A stretch of DNA of 64,000 nt from Anaerolineae bacterium (GCA_013178015.1 JABLXR010000018.1:55864-119863), one strand, 5' to 3'; counted from the first letter of the stretch, positions 41,415 through 51,817 are shown. Translations and numbers: made by a program. The notes: generated by a model from the letters alone, not told the origin.

Positions 41415-41601
41415 GCGGAGAGGGCGGGCGAGGCGCGGGCGCCGGGTTCGCGATGCTCAGAGCTTGCGGAGGGATGAGCTCCGGCCCCGGCAGCCGGGTC
41501 CTGACGCCTGCGCACCCAGAGCAGCGGGTTGACCAGCTCGGTGCCTGCTGGTACGCTGCCGTGGCCATTACGGTTCGGTAATACTGGATGGGGGACATCA
41601 G

Positions 41602-42108
41602 TTGGCTGACTCCCTGCGCGTGTGGACGATAGGCCACAGCGACCGCTCGCTGCCGGAGCTGATCCAGCTGCTGCGGGCGCACTCGATCTCGCTGGTGGTG
41701 GACGTGCGCAGCCAGCCCTACAGCCAGTGGGCGCCGCAGTTCAACCGGGAGGCCCTGGCGCGCGGGCTGGAGGCTGCGGACATCGCCTACCGGTACCTGG
41801 GGGACGAGCTCGGGGGGCGTGTCGCCGAGGGCAGAGCAGATCTGGAGCTGTGGCTGAGACTGGGTGAGGCTAAGGTAACCGCCATGGAACGGTGCGCTCT
41901 GTGGGCCACCAACCGGTCCGACGCCAGGACGGACGCCGCGATTCCCATACCGCGGCCACTGAGGGTCCCGCCTGTCAACCGCGACATGGGTCGGCCACCA
42001 CATGACTTCTGGGAGCTGCGGGGGAAGGACTCTGGGCTCGCGGTGGAGGCCAGACTGATCCTATGGGGAGCCCATAGTCACGGTGTTGCCACGCGCTTAG
42101 CGATGTGA
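41602..42108 (+). pseudogene. Truncated DUF488 gene
   Basis: The first 75 residues match DUF488 well: LRVWTIGHSDRSLPELIQLLRAHSISLVVDVRSQPYSQWAPQFNREAL and YRYLGDELGGR. The second half, which should contain a CH(R/E)xxLA-type motif, is replaced after about position 41840 by an unrelated frame (WATNRSDARTDAAIPIPRPLR). A promoter-like TTGACC-N17-TACGCT lies at 41530-41558 and the start is probably TTG at 41602. It is likely a 3'-truncated gene at the left edge of an inserted cassette. Confidence 0.65.
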
Positions 42109-42256
42109 GTGCCGCGGCAGTGCTGTTCAGCGTATGGCAGATGATAGCCGGCACTCCCAGGACACTAGAGAAGCAGCATCCTATCGGGCGACTCTGACGC
42201 GGCCAGAACATCCGCGAAGTCTGGTTTGGACTGGCTGGAGGTGGCGACTGAGGAAG

Positions 42257-43075
42257 ATGAAAGGGGAGTCGAGTGCTCCACGTACACAATGGACAGAAGA
42301 GAAGATACTGGTTCTGGTCAAGACATATCCCGCGCCGAGCCACAAGTACATAGAGACTTCCTGTATTGCCGGGATTACAGCGGAACATGAATGGCTGCGG
42401 CTGTACCCAGTACAATTCCGCATGCTCGACAAGAGATTCAGGAAGTACCAGTGGATCACTGCCAGGATTGTGAAGGACCCTAGCGACCCAAGGCCCGAGA
42501 GCCACAAGATCGATCAAGATAGCATAAGGCTAGGGCGCCAAGTCGGCACTCGACGGGACTGGGCTGAACGCTGGAGTTTGGTCCGTCCCTTGGTCGAACC
42601 CTCGATGGAGGACCTCTGCTCGAGAGCGCCGCAAGGAAAGCGGTCTCTGGGACTAGTGCGAGTGCGCGAATTCCAGGGTCTTGAGATCCAGCCAGAGGAA
42701 TGCCCCGATTGGACCGAAGAGGAACTCGCGAAGCTCAGGAGAGAGCAGCTGTCCCTGTTTGGCAGCCACCAAGGACAGCCTCCTATCCTTGAGAAGATGC
42801 CCTACGGCTTCTACTACAACTTCCGGTGCGAAGGATTAGGTTGCTCCGGCCATAGGATGAAGGTCCTCGACTGGGAGATCTGCGAGTCGTATCGCAAGTG
42901 GCGGCGCGAATACGGCGGTGACTGGGAGAAGCACCTGAGGCAGAAGTTCGAAGCCGAGCTACCACGGAGAGATCTTCATCTCTATGTGGGGACCCTGAGG
43001 CGCTTCATGCGCTCCTGGGTGATAGTCGGGCTCTACTATCCGCCGCGCGGGCCGAGTCAGCTGACGATGCTATAG
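42257..43075 (+). CDS. Unnamed protein partner of DUF488
   Basis: This protein of about 272 residues has a distinctive N-terminus, EEKILVLVKTYPAPSHKYIETSCIAGITAEHEWLRLYPVQFRML, conserved in my memory in proteins encoded beside DUF488 genes, but I cannot name a family. Later features are a WTEEEL segment, YYNFRCEGLGCSGHRMKVLDWE with two Cys and a His (possible metal site) and a C-terminal strand-rich part. The start at 42257 follows AGGAAG closely; upstream in-frame ATGs are possible. Its stop overlaps the convergent DUF488 stop by 6 bp. Codon use is less GC-biased than its neighbours, so it is probably transferred. Confidence 0.7.
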   Translation: MKGESSAPRTQWTEEKILVLVKTYPAPSHKYIETSCIAGITAEHEWLRLYPVQFRMLDKRFRKYQWITARIVKDPSDPRPESHKIDQDSIRLGRQVGTRRDWAERWSLVRPLVEPSMEDLCSRAPQGKRSLGLVRVREFQGLEIQPEECPDWTEEELAKLRREQLSLFGSHQGQPPILEKMPYGFYYNFRCEGLGCSGHRMKVLDWEICESYRKWRREYGGDWEKHLRQKFEAELPRRDLHLYVGTLRRFMRSWVIVGLYYPPRGPSQLTML

Positions 43076-43516
43076 GTGCCTGATTTGCATGCCGTTTCCA
43101 TCGGCTTGCTGAATCGCTCTGGCAAGGATGGACCGGTGACACTTTGTCGGCTCGCATTCATAGCATAGGAGCGAACACGAGTTCACCCTGGCCAGCCGCA
43201 GAACCTCAAGGAGCTCCTGCTCATGAGACGCCAGCGAACGCCGATAGGCGGCGAAGAATGCTGGGTAGTTGCTGTCAGCTCTTAGCTGGCTACGGAGAGG
43301 CTTGGGAACGCCCAGGCCTTGCATATGGATATACCTGATTCCGTTGGCTTGCAGAAGGCTGTTAAGCGCGTTCTCTGAGAATCCAGGCTTGCGGCTGCGA
43401 GGGTTACTTCGGATGTCAACGACCAGATTCACTCGAGCCTCCAGCAGCACACCAACAAGGCCAGTGGCTGTTCTGCCTTGGTAGCCGATTGTGTAGAGCA
43501 CTGCATCGTTTGCCAT
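43070..43516 (-). CDS. DUF488 family protein
   Basis: This complete 148-residue DUF488 protein has VLYTIGYQGRTATGLVGVLLEARVNLVVDIRSNPRSRKPGF at the start and CYECEPTKCHRSILA near residue 115, where the Cys/His cluster is the conserved core of the family. The biochemical role of DUF488 is not established; it occurs in defence-type and mobile regions. GAGGG precedes the ATG. It faces the unnamed partner gene tail to tail, and together they form a 1.3-kb cassette between a broken DUF488 gene and a 5'-truncated recQ. Confidence 0.85.
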   Translation of the reverse strand: MANDAVLYTIGYQGRTATGLVGVLLEARVNLVVDIRSNPRSRKPGFSENALNSLLQANGIRYIHMQGLGVPKPLRSQLRADSNYPAFFAAYRRSLASHEQELLEVLRLARVNSCSLLCYECEPTKCHRSILARAIQQADGNGMQIRHL

Positions 43517-43629
43517 GGCTGTCCCTCGGCAACAATGATGAGGTACTGGCGACGCTCCGCGGCATTCTAGCGCAGCCGCGATTCAGTGCCAAGCTTCCTT
43601 CAGGTCAGGAGAAGTACAAGGCGGTGTAG

Positions 43630-45438
43630 GGCACGGCGAACCCGCCCCTGCTAGCGCTGACGGCCACCGCGCCGGAGCGGGTAAGACGGGACATCGCCGC
43701 GCATTTGGGACAGATGCGCGTGATAGCTGGCGATGCCATCAGGCCCAATCTGCGGTTGGAGGTGTGGCGGGTCCGGAACCTGGATGACAAGCTCGGCTGG
43801 TTGGTCGCGCTCTGCCGGATGGAGGCAGGGAGTGGCATCGTGTATGTGGACACCCGGGCCCGAGCGGAGGAGTTGGCCGCCCTCCTACGCGGCCAGGGGA
43901 CGGAGGCACAGCACTACCACGCCGGGATACCGAACCGAGGCCAGGTGCAGGACGACTTCATGGCGGGCCGCACCCGCATCGTAGTCGCCACCGTGGCCTT
44001 CGGCTTGGGAATTGACAAGCCGGACATCCGGTTCATCGTTCACTTCGCACCTCCTCCTTCGCTGGAGGCGTACTACCAGGAGGCGGGCCGGGCCGGACGA
44101 GATGGGCTACCGGCCCGATGCGTGCTCATGTACAGCCCGGCCGACCGGAGGGTGCTGACTCGCCGGTCCCGACGGGACCGGCTCACCGTCGAGCAACTGC
44201 GGGACACACACGCGGCGGTGCGGCGACGGCTGGGCGGGGCATCAGTGGGACGAGTGGCCGAGGCCGACCTGCTACGTGACCTGCAGGTGGACGAACTGAC
44301 GCTACGAGTGGCTCTGGGATTCCTGGAGCAGGCTGGGCTGCTGCGCCGCGGGTTCGATGTCCCGCGTGCCGCCCGAGTGCGGCTGGATGCCGAGGAGGTG
44401 CCGGAAGGCTTAACGCAACTGACCGCCTTCTGCCGGGCCGCCCGGCTGCGCCCGGGGCAGATGCTCAGTCTGGACGTGATGGGGGCGGCGAGGCGGGCGG
44501 GCCTTCCGCTGGCGGAGGCTGAGCTCCACCTGGTGCGCTGGGCTGACGAGGGCTGGATTACCTACCGCCCCGCTGGCCGGGACCTGCTTCTGGAGCTGCT
44601 GCCCTCGCCGCCCGATGCTCCGGCGCGGGTGCGCGAGCTGCTGGAGCGGCACGCCATGATCCAGGCCCAACGGGTGGACGACATCGCCGCCTATGCCGAG
44701 ACAAGACGCTGCCGGCACGGCTACGTGGCCCAATACCTGGGCGGAAGGACGGTCAAGCGATGCCAGGCGTGTGACAATTGCCTCGGCGCCTCCACACCGG
44801 CTGCCGGCCTTCCCGGAGAGGCAGAGCAGTTGCGGACGGTGCTGGAGTGCGTCGCCGGAGGGCCGTGGAGCTGGGGGCGGGGCAGCCTCATTCGCATCCT
44901 GAGGGGAGATCCCAAGGCGCCGGAGCGCGGACGCGAGCAGCCGGGCTTCGGGGCCCTGGCGTTCCGGTCGCGGAGTGCGATCGAAGGCATGCTGGTGCGC
45001 CTGGAGGCGGAGGGGTTCCTGGCACGGCGCCAGTTGGCGCATGGCGGTGAGGTGCTCGACCTGACCAGGGCCGGCAGCGAGGCTACGCGTGACCTGGAGA
45101 TGCTGGAGAGGCTGGTCGAGCCCGCACCGGCGCCGCCTCTGAGCCCGGGCAGAGCCACACCTGAGGGGGACCAGCGGCCGCTCGTGGACGAGGGACTGCT
45201 CGGAGCGCTGCGGGCCTGGAGACTGGAGGAGGCGCGGGCCGCCGGTGTGCCGTCGTACTTCATCTTGCACCTGAGCGTACTGCGCGAGATCGCGGCGCGC
45301 CGGCCTTCGTCGCTGGAGGAGCTGGGCGCCATCAAGGGAATAGGAAAGGGCAAGCTGGCGCAGTATGGTGAAGCGGTGCTTGGGGTCGTTAGGAGTCACC
45401 CTCCGGCCTCTGCTACAATGCAGCACGATGACGAATGA
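43630..45438 (+). pseudogene. recQ: RecQ helicase lacking helicase domain 1
   Basis: The open frame begins mid-gene at about 43630 with PPLLALTATAPERVRRDIAAHLG, which is RecQ motif III, and continues through helicase domain 2 (ATVAFGLGIDKPD, YQEAGRAGRDG), the zinc site (CRHG...CQACDNC), the winged helix and an HRDC domain (about the last 80 residues). The Walker A and DEAH motifs that should precede are absent, replaced by unrelated DNA after the DUF488 gene. The first usable start (TTG 43705) would give 577 residues without ATPase activity. It is best called a 5'-truncated pseudogene; use of the remaining RQC-HRDC part as a DNA-binding protein is possible. Confidence 0.8.
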
Positions 45439-45507
45439 GACCATAGCCGCTGGCATCGCGAGGGGCGAGACCCTGGGGCGACGCGGCGGGCGCGGATGGA
45501 GGCTCCG

Positions 45508-46737
45508 ATGCACCATTGGCAGAAGGCATACGAGGTACTGGCTGAGCAACTGGTGACGCAGGGGGTGGACGTCGAGTCCGTCAAGGCTGCGCTCAAGGCC
45601 CAACGGATCGAGACGCCCTCCTGGGGCTACGGGGACTCGGGCACCCGCTTCAAGGTGTTCGCCCAGGCCGGGGCGGCGCGGACGCCCTTCGAGAAAGTCG
45701 CCGACGCAGCTCAGGTGCACCGATTCACCGGCGTTTGCCCTACGGTGGCCTTGCACATCCCCTGGGATATGGTGGACGACTTCGGAGAGCTGAAAAGCTA
45801 CGCCGAGAACCTGGGGATGAGGCTGGGCGCCATCAATCCCAACCTCTTCCAGGAGGACGAGTACAAGCTGGGCAGCCTAGCCCACCCGGACGAAGCCGTG
45901 CGCCAGAAGGCAGTCGAGCACGTGCTCGAGTGCACGCGGATCGCGCAAGAGGTCGAGTCCGGCATCATAAGCTTGTGGTTGGCGGACGGCACCAACTACC
46001 CGGGCCAGGACAGCATCCGGGGGCGGAAGAGGCGGCTGGAAGCGTCTCTGGTGGAGATCTATCAGAGCCTGCCCGCCCGGCAGCGGCTGCTGATCGAGTA
46101 CAAGTTCTACGAGCCTGCCTTCTACCTCACCGACATCCCCGACTGGGGCACCGCCTACGCGCTCTCGCTCAGGTTGGGCCAGCGAGCCCAGGTGCTGGTG
46201 GACCTGGGGCACCACCCGCTGGGCACCAACGTAGAGCAGATCGTGGCCTTCCTTCTGGACGAGGGCAAACTGGGAGGGTTCCACTTCAATGCCCGCAAGT
46301 ACGGCGACGATGACCTCACCACCGGGTCCATCAATCCCTACGAGCTGTTCCTCATCTACAGCGAGCTGGTCGACGCCGAGCGCGATCCTGCCGTGGACAT
46401 GGATGTGGCCTACATGATCGACCAGTCCCACAACGTCAAGCCCAAGATCGAGGCCATGATCCAGTCGGTGGTGCAGATCCAGGAGGCCTACGCCAAGGCG
46501 CTGCTGGTGGATAGGGAAGCGCTGGCGGAGCACCAGCAGGCGGGCAACATCGTGGCCGCGGAGGAGACGCTGCGGGCGGCCTATGACACGGACGTACGCC
46601 CACTTCTGGCACAGGTGAGGGTGGAAATGGGGCTGGAACCCGATCCGCTGGCGGCGTACCGGGCGAGCGGCTACCAGGAGCGCATCGCCAAGGAGCGCGG
46701 GACGGCGGGGGGCGGATCAGGGTACCAGGGGGCGTAG
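45508..46737 (+). CDS. rhaI: L-rhamnose isomerase (RhaI type)
   Basis: This 409-residue TIM-barrel isomerase interconverts L-rhamnose and L-rhamnulose, or related rare sugars. Metal and active-site segments are [30 protein letters not shown] and [16 protein letters not shown], as in the Pseudomonas stutzeri-type enzyme. I chose ATG 45508 because GGAGG lies five bases upstream; ATG 45496 has none. It follows the recQ remnant by about 70 bp. No rhamnulose kinase or aldolase is in the window. Confidence 0.9.
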   Translation: MHHWQKAYEVLAEQLVTQGVDVESVKAALKAQRIETPSWGYGDSGTRFKVFAQAGAARTPFEKVADAAQVHRFTGVCPTVALHIPWDMVDDFGELKSYAENLGMRLGAINPNLFQEDEYKLGSLAHPDEAVRQKAVEHVLECTRIAQEVESGIISLWLADGTNYPGQDSIRGRKRRLEASLVEIYQSLPARQRLLIEYKFYEPAFYLTDIPDWGTAYALSLRLGQRAQVLVDLGHHPLGTNVEQIVAFLLDEGKLGGFHFNARKYGDDDLTTGSINPYELFLIYSELVDAERDPAVDMDVAYMIDQSHNVKPKIEAMIQSVVQIQEAYAKALLVDREALAEHQQAGNIVAAEETLRAAYDTDVRPLLAQVRVEMGLEPDPLAAYRASGYQERIAKERGTAGGGSGYQGA

Positions 46738-46859
46738 TTGGGGCGCGCGGCGGCGCCTATTGCGCAGTGACAGGCGCCGTAAGCGGGTGCTCCGGGCCGG
46801 ACGGGGCATTGCGTGGGACGGTCCGTCGCGCCGACATCTGGGACTCTGCGTGGCGCCTC

Positions 46860-47309
46860 CTACTGCACCGGTCTTAGCTCGTCCAGTATCAGTAGCGACA
46901 GCCCGGTGGTCCTTGGCAGCCTATGATCGTTGGTGAGGAAGTGAGTCGCTCCGCCCTGGAGCGCTGTTGCCATCTGAATGGCATCTGGCGTCCTTATGCC
47001 CCATTCGGCGCGCAAGCGAGCAGCCATCTCCGCCGTGGAGCTTGTCACCGGTAGGGTGGTGAGGCCGTCGGCGTGGAGAAGGATGTCGCGGTACTCGCTC
47101 GCGAGGCGCTGGTCCCCGTGGCGCAGCGGCTGAACCAGCACCTCGATCAAGCTCACGACTGAGGTGACGGCATCGAGCTCGTGGCGGTCGAGAGCGGCAA
47201 AGAAGGGGCGCACCACACCCATGTAGTCGGGGTGTCTCTGTATGAAGTAGATGAACACAGAGGTATCGAGCCCGACCACGTCGCCCCGCAATGGCTCTAG
47301 CCAGTCCAC
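46860..47309 (-). CDS. VapC-type PIN-domain toxin
   Basis: This 149-residue PIN ribonuclease has the acidic quartet in VVGLDTSVFIYFI, SLIEV, RTPDAIQMATA and FLTNDHRLP. It is the toxin of a VapBC pair and probably cleaves RNA when free of antitoxin. The GTG start at 47309 (AAGGAG upstream) overlaps the antitoxin gene by 13 bp. A longer in-frame reading to 47357 would run through the antitoxin. Confidence 0.88.
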   Translation of the reverse strand: MDWLEPLRGDVVGLDTSVFIYFIQRHPDYMGVVRPFFAALDRHELDAVTSVVSLIEVLVQPLRHGDQRLASEYRDILLHADGLTTLPVTSSTAEMAARLRAEWGIRTPDAIQMATALQGGATHFLTNDHRLPRTTGLSLLILDELRPVQ

Positions 47310-47527
47310 GAATCGCGCTCCTTGTCGACGTAATCCTGTGCGACCACCCTGGCCCATACTTGCTGGCCGAGCCCTTCCAGCTCCAGAACACTGCGCCGTC
47401 TGTCAGCGTGGACGTCCCGGCGGGCCAGGGCTGCCAGCTCTTCGATCAGCCGGAGCCGCTCGTCAGGCTGAAGCAGACGCGCCTGTCTCAACGCTTCACG
47501 GTACGCCACCGAATCGCCTGCGCCCAT
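47297..47527 (-). CDS. VapB-type antitoxin
   Basis: This 76-residue protein has LLQPDERLRLIEELAAL and ends with GQQVWARVVAQDYVDKERDSW, the C-terminal pattern of the VapB/DUF2281-like antitoxins that wrap around PIN toxins. It overlaps the toxin gene, the usual antitoxin-first order. No clear operator was found in the 235 bp upstream. Confidence 0.78.
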   Translation of the reverse strand: MGAGDSVAYREALRQARLLQPDERLRLIEELAALARRDVHADRRRSVLELEGLGQQVWARVVAQDYVDKERDSWTG

Positions 47528-47762
47528 TTGATGCCAGCCTCTAGAGGTTTACACCAGAGTATGACAACCGCCACCCGCTGGCAAGGGCCGACACGGAAGC
47601 CTGGCCGCGTCTCTCTTGCTCGCCGGACGGACCGTCTGCCGCTTCAGGCCCCTGGAGGCGATGCCCTCGGTGAAAGCGCTTGGTTGGAGGCCCGGCCGAG
47701 TGCCAGGCCAGCGGGCCGGTGGCCACGCTGAACGCACGGCCGCAGATGGCAAGCCAGCTTGG

Positions 47763-49673
47763 CTAGGAGCGACCGGCAGGCGGCCGCTTGCCGCCAGTGC
47801 GTGCTCGCAGCCACTCCACAGCACCAGGCGTTTTCCGCCAGAGGTTGAGGCTATCCGCCGCGTAGAGCACGGCCTCACTCTCCTCCCCTGGGGTGTACCC
47901 GGCCGGCAAGTGCGGGGGGATCCGTTTCCTGCCCGTAAGATACGCGGGGACATGCGGGTTCATCCGCAGCGCCGCCCTAAGCAGCCTGTCAGCCTTCGGG
48001 CTGGGGCCACGGCGGAAGGCAAGCAAGGCAGCGCCATAGCTCCACTCGGCACTCCAGTCGTCCGTGTACTGGTTCAGGAGGGCCTGGGCTTCGTCGTCCC
48101 GGCCCAGGTTGAGGAGCAAGGGCAGCAGCAGATACCGGATGCCCTGATTGTCGCCTGGGTTCAGGCGAAGCAGCTCGCGGTAGTTGGCGATCGCCTCATC
48201 GCTGCGGCCAAGATACTCCTGCACGCCGGCCAGACCGGCCAGGGCCCGCATGAACGGCCGTGTCTCGAGGATTCCCCAGAAGTGGCCCAAGTTCTCGGGA
48301 TCGCGGAAGAAGGCCTCGCCGAGAGCGCGCCGGCCGGCTGCTACTCCCGCCTCGTACATGGCCATCGCCTCGTCGGCGGTTTCGGCTGTGTTCTCGGCTA
48401 GGATGACATAGGCGTCGGCGCAGTCGGGCGAGAGTTCCAGGGCCTGGCGTGCCAGGGCGACCCTACGCTCCGGGTCTTGCTCCTCCCAGGCCCGGTAGAT
48501 CAGTTCCTGTGCCTTCGCCACGGCCTCACCGATCAAGCTTCCCGCTCCCAGATCGGCCACTGCCTGGGCGAGATGTCCCTCGATAGCGCGACGGTCGAAG
48601 GCCAAGGCTCCGGTACCCTCCTGTTCGTCCGGGTCCGATCGGAGCGGGCGCCGAATCTGACTGAAGTCGGCAGCGGGGTAGGAGAGGCGGACAGTGACGT
48701 CCCCAGCACTCGTGGGTACGGCGATCTCGGCCACCGAGGGGCCCAGCTCGGCGGGAGCGCCGGTCGCAAGATACTCCGCGACGAAGGCGGGAATGGCGAG
48801 CAGCGCCGCCTCGTACCAGCGCAGCATGGCCGCATCAGGACGGGCGACCGAACGCCGCCGGAAGACCATAGGTGTAGGGTAGAGGCCTGGCTCGGGCAGT
48901 TCCCAGCCGTAGCGATCGACAGCGTCAAGATCGCTGAAGGAGACGTAGGGCGGCTCATTGAAAAACAGGACGTGCCGACCCCCCGATGAGGGGGCGCTCA
49001 TGGGCGCGCGGAGGAAGCGCTCGAGCTCCTCATGGTCGCGAAAGAGGGAGAGGCCATACTCCTGGCCGGCCTGGCCCATCACGATGACGAGCCATTGCTT
49101 CCTGCCCGGAAGTACCTGGACGCTGAGCACGTCCTCGTTGCCGAGTCGGACCCAGGGCTGGGCCCGGTAGAAGGCAGCCGCGGCGCGGAAGAACCCGGCC
49201 GCCTGCTCCGGTGTGATGTCGCCCTTGTCGAGTAGGCCGCGCAGCTCGGGCTCGGAGGTGGCTGTAAGCACGCTCTGCAGCTCTTCCAGGGCTTCTTCTG
49301 CCTCTGGGGGCAGGGCCAGGTAGCGTGCCTTCACCCCGGCAGGTGCCAGCAGAGGGGCCATGGCCTGAGCCAAGGCTTCCTCTTCGAAGGCAACCACACC
49401 GGGACGGTGAGGCTGGAGGCCGGGCACTGGCAGCGGGCGGCGCATAGCGCCGAACAGCATCTGCTGCAGCTCCTCCGGCGACGGCGCAGCCGTCAGAATC
49501 TGAGTGGCGATGATGAGACCAAAGCCAAGCTGGACCGTGAGGAGCACGAAGGGGCGGAAGAGCTCGTCGCCGCCTTCCTCGACAGCTACCCAGGTGTTCA
49601 CTGGGCGTATGACCGAGTACCAGGTGTCGGCCATGATGGGAAGGGACCGTGGTGGCTTCGCTTTGGGTGCCAT
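47763..49673 (-). CDS. Large DUF6930/DUF7309-like protein with TPR (ST7-like) C-terminus
   Basis: This 636-residue protein has an N-terminal part (WYSVIRPVNTWVAVEEG, then GVVAFEEEALAQAMAPLLAP) resembling DUF7309/DUF6930, a central domain with YVSFSDLDAVDRYGWELPEP, and a helical C-terminal part from about residue 400 with tetratricopeptide-like repeats (ALELSPDCADAYVILAENT, NYRELLRLNPGDNQGIRYLLLPLLLNLGRDDEA), as in ST7-like proteins. Function is unknown; such proteins appear in scattered bacterial genomes. GAGGG precedes the ATG; ATG 49634 is an alternative. The gene stands alone. Confidence 0.75.
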   Translation of the reverse strand: MAPKAKPPRSLPIMADTWYSVIRPVNTWVAVEEGGDELFRPFVLLTVQLGFGLIIATQILTAAPSPEELQQMLFGAMRRPLPVPGLQPHRPGVVAFEEEALAQAMAPLLAPAGVKARYLALPPEAEEALEELQSVLTATSEPELRGLLDKGDITPEQAAGFFRAAAAFYRAQPWVRLGNEDVLSVQVLPGRKQWLVIVMGQAGQEYGLSLFRDHEELERFLRAPMSAPSSGGRHVLFFNEPPYVSFSDLDAVDRYGWELPEPGLYPTPMVFRRRSVARPDAAMLRWYEAALLAIPAFVAEYLATGAPAELGPSVAEIAVPTSAGDVTVRLSYPAADFSQIRRPLRSDPDEQEGTGALAFDRRAIEGHLAQAVADLGAGSLIGEAVAKAQELIYRAWEEQDPERRVALARQALELSPDCADAYVILAENTAETADEAMAMYEAGVAAGRRALGEAFFRDPENLGHFWGILETRPFMRALAGLAGVQEYLGRSDEAIANYRELLRLNPGDNQGIRYLLLPLLLNLGRDDEAQALLNQYTDDWSAEWSYGAALLAFRRGPSPKADRLLRAALRMNPHVPAYLTGRKRIPPHLPAGYTPGEESEAVLYAADSLNLWRKTPGAVEWLRARTGGKRPPAGRS

Positions 49674-49985
49674 CTATGCCCTCGCGGGGAGTGGTGTCTC
49701 CGCAGTCAGCATACACGAAGCGCGAGAAGCGGTCCATGCGCCCGAAGATGGGCCGCGAGTCAGCTCTTGGGCTGAAATCAGACGAGCAGTTGAGAGCACA
49801 GATGCAGGGTGCCTGAGGGACGGTCAGGCGCCCCCGATGCCAAAGCTACAGGTCCTCAAGTTCACCGGCGGTCTGGGCTCCGGACATGGAGCAGTGCGGC
49901 CAGAGCAAGCCCTCCGCGAACCCGTACGTGACGGACCTCTCCGGTTCGGTGGCCACACCGCCGAACAGCAAGCGGGTGTCGCTCT
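49674..49985. other. Intergenic region, nothing recognised
   Basis: About 310 bp between the large TPR protein and the sugar permease stop. No gene, repeat or clear promoter was seen. Confidence 0.5.
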
Positions 49986-50858
49986 CTACCCCTTCACCCC
50001 GCTCACCACCACGCCCTGGATGAAGTAGCGCTGGGCCATGAAGAAGAGGGCCAGCACGGGCATCATCACGATGAGCGAGGCTGCCATGAGCAGGTGCCAG
50101 CGCTGCACCCCGTAGCCGCCGTAGCCCTGGATGATGCGCAGGCCCAGGCTGAGGGTGTAGTTGTGGGTGCTGTTGAGGTAGATCAGGGGGCCCATGAAGT
50201 CATTCCAGTGGCCCAGGAAGGAGAAGATGCCGGCGGTGATAAGGACGGGGCGGGACATGGGAATGATGATGCGGCTGTAGATGCCGGCGGTGCTACAGCC
50301 ATCTATCTTGGCGGCGTCGTCCATTTCCAGGGGGATGGTCATCATGAACTGGCGGAAGAGGAAGACGGTGAAGGCACCACCGCCGAAGAAAGCCGGGACG
50401 GTCAGCGGTAACAGGGTGTCCACCCAGCCCAGCTGCTTGAACAGGATGAATACCGGTATAAGCGTAACCTGGCTGGGAAGCATCATGGTGGCCAGCACCA
50501 CTATGAAAAGGACGTCTCGGCCCCACCAGCGCAGGCGGGCGAAGCTGTAGGCCACCATGCTGGCGGACAGCAACTGCCCGAACATGGACACGAAAGTTAT
50601 GATGACGGTGTTCTTGAAGAAGGTGCCAAAAGGCGCATAGGGCAGGGTGACGGCGTCGTAGTAGTTGCGCCAAACGAACGGATCGGGGATCCACTCTGGC
50701 GGGAACTTGAGCACATCGCCGGGCTCCTTCAGCGATGTAGAAACCATCCACACGAAGGGGATCATGAGAAAGCAGGCTCCGATCAGGAGCAGGGCATAGG
50801 TGACTGCACGGGAGATGCTTGTGCGCAGTCTCTTGCTCGCGAACACCGAAGCGGTCAT
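49986..50858 (-). CDS. Carbohydrate ABC transporter permease (MalG type)
   Basis: This 290-residue inner-membrane permease has six predicted helices. The EAA loop near residue 190 reads EMDDAAKIDGCSTAGIYSRIIIPMSRP, the coupling motif to the ATPase. It is the last gene of the leftward operon and pairs with the MalF-like gene 17 bp upstream. The ATPase is not in the window, which is common because a shared MsmK-like ATPase can serve many transporters. Confidence 0.92.
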   Translation of the reverse strand: MTASVFASKRLRTSISRAVTYALLLIGACFLMIPFVWMVSTSLKEPGDVLKFPPEWIPDPFVWRNYYDAVTLPYAPFGTFFKNTVIITFVSMFGQLLSASMVAYSFARLRWWGRDVLFIVVLATMMLPSQVTLIPVFILFKQLGWVDTLLPLTVPAFFGGGAFTVFLFRQFMMTIPLEMDDAAKIDGCSTAGIYSRIIIPMSRPVLITAGIFSFLGHWNDFMGPLIYLNSTHNYTLSLGLRIIQGYGGYGVQRWHLLMAASLIVMMPVLALFFMAQRYFIQGVVVSGVKG

Positions 50859-50875
50859 CAGCCGTCGCCCCCTGC

Positions 50876-51817
50876 CTAGCCGCGGCGTAACTCACCCTCA
50901 TAGTACACCCAGGCGGAGGATGACCGGATGACTAGGAGGGTGAGGAAGAGGATGTAGAAGAACAGCACCCAGGCCAACGCGGCGGCATATCCCATCTTCA
51001 ACCACTGGAAGGCGTTGTTATAGAGGTGCAGCATGTAGAAGTAGGTCGCCTCGCGCGGGCCGCCGCCCGTCATGATGAAAGCCTGGGTGAAAGTCTGCAG
51101 GGCGCCGATGATGCCCATCACCAGGTTGAAGAAGATCACCGGCGAGACCATAGGTACCGTGACCGTCCAGAACCGGCGCCAGGCGCCTGCGCCGTCTATC
51201 TCTGCCGCTTCGTAGAGGTGGGTGGGCACGCTCTGCAGCCCGGCCAGGTTGATGATCATCCCGCCGCCTACCCCCCACATGCTCATGATGATAAGGGCCG
51301 GCAGAGCCCAGCCCGGGTCGAGCAGCCAGCGCGGTCCTTTGACGCCCACAAGTGATAGAAGCCAGTTAGCCAGCCCGAAGTCGGTGTTGAAGATCCACTG
51401 CCAGAGCAGGGCCACCGCCACGCCCGAGACCACGGCGGGCAGGTAGTAGACGGTGCGCCAGACTGCCACGCCCTTGATGGGCTGGTTGAGCAGGATGGCT
51501 AGGAAGAATCCCAAAGTAAGGTTGAGCGGTATGGCTACGACGGCATAGATCGTGGTGACCTTGAGGGCCTGGAAGATGGACTTGTCGCCGCTGATCATGG
51601 TGCGGTAGTTCTCCAGCCCGACCCACTTCGGTGGACTGATCACGGGAAAGTCGGTGAAGCTGAAGTACACCGACGCCAGCATCGGGCCCAGGGTGAAGAT
51701 GAGGAATCCCAACACCCAAGGCGCGGCCCACAGCCAGCCGGTCAAGTTCTCCTTGGCGCGGGCGCTCAGTAGCCCGCGGGCAGCCCCTACCCTACCGGCG
51801 GCAACCGCTTGGCTCAT
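50876..51817 (-). CDS. Carbohydrate ABC transporter permease (MalF type)
   Basis: This 313-residue permease has six helices and the coupling loop LYEAAEIDGAGAWRRFWTVTVPMVSPV near residue 205. It forms a heterodimer with the MalG-like subunit encoded next. It lies 113 bp after the binding-protein gene, separated by a strong hairpin that may reduce its expression relative to the binding protein. Confidence 0.92.
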   Translation of the reverse strand: MSQAVAAGRVGAARGLLSARAKENLTGWLWAAPWVLGFLIFTLGPMLASVYFSFTDFPVISPPKWVGLENYRTMISGDKSIFQALKVTTIYAVVAIPLNLTLGFFLAILLNQPIKGVAVWRTVYYLPAVVSGVAVALLWQWIFNTDFGLANWLLSLVGVKGPRWLLDPGWALPALIIMSMWGVGGGMIINLAGLQSVPTHLYEAAEIDGAGAWRRFWTVTVPMVSPVIFFNLVMGIIGALQTFTQAFIMTGGGPREATYFYMLHLYNNAFQWLKMGYAAALAWVLFFYILFLTLLVIRSSSAWVYYEGELRRG

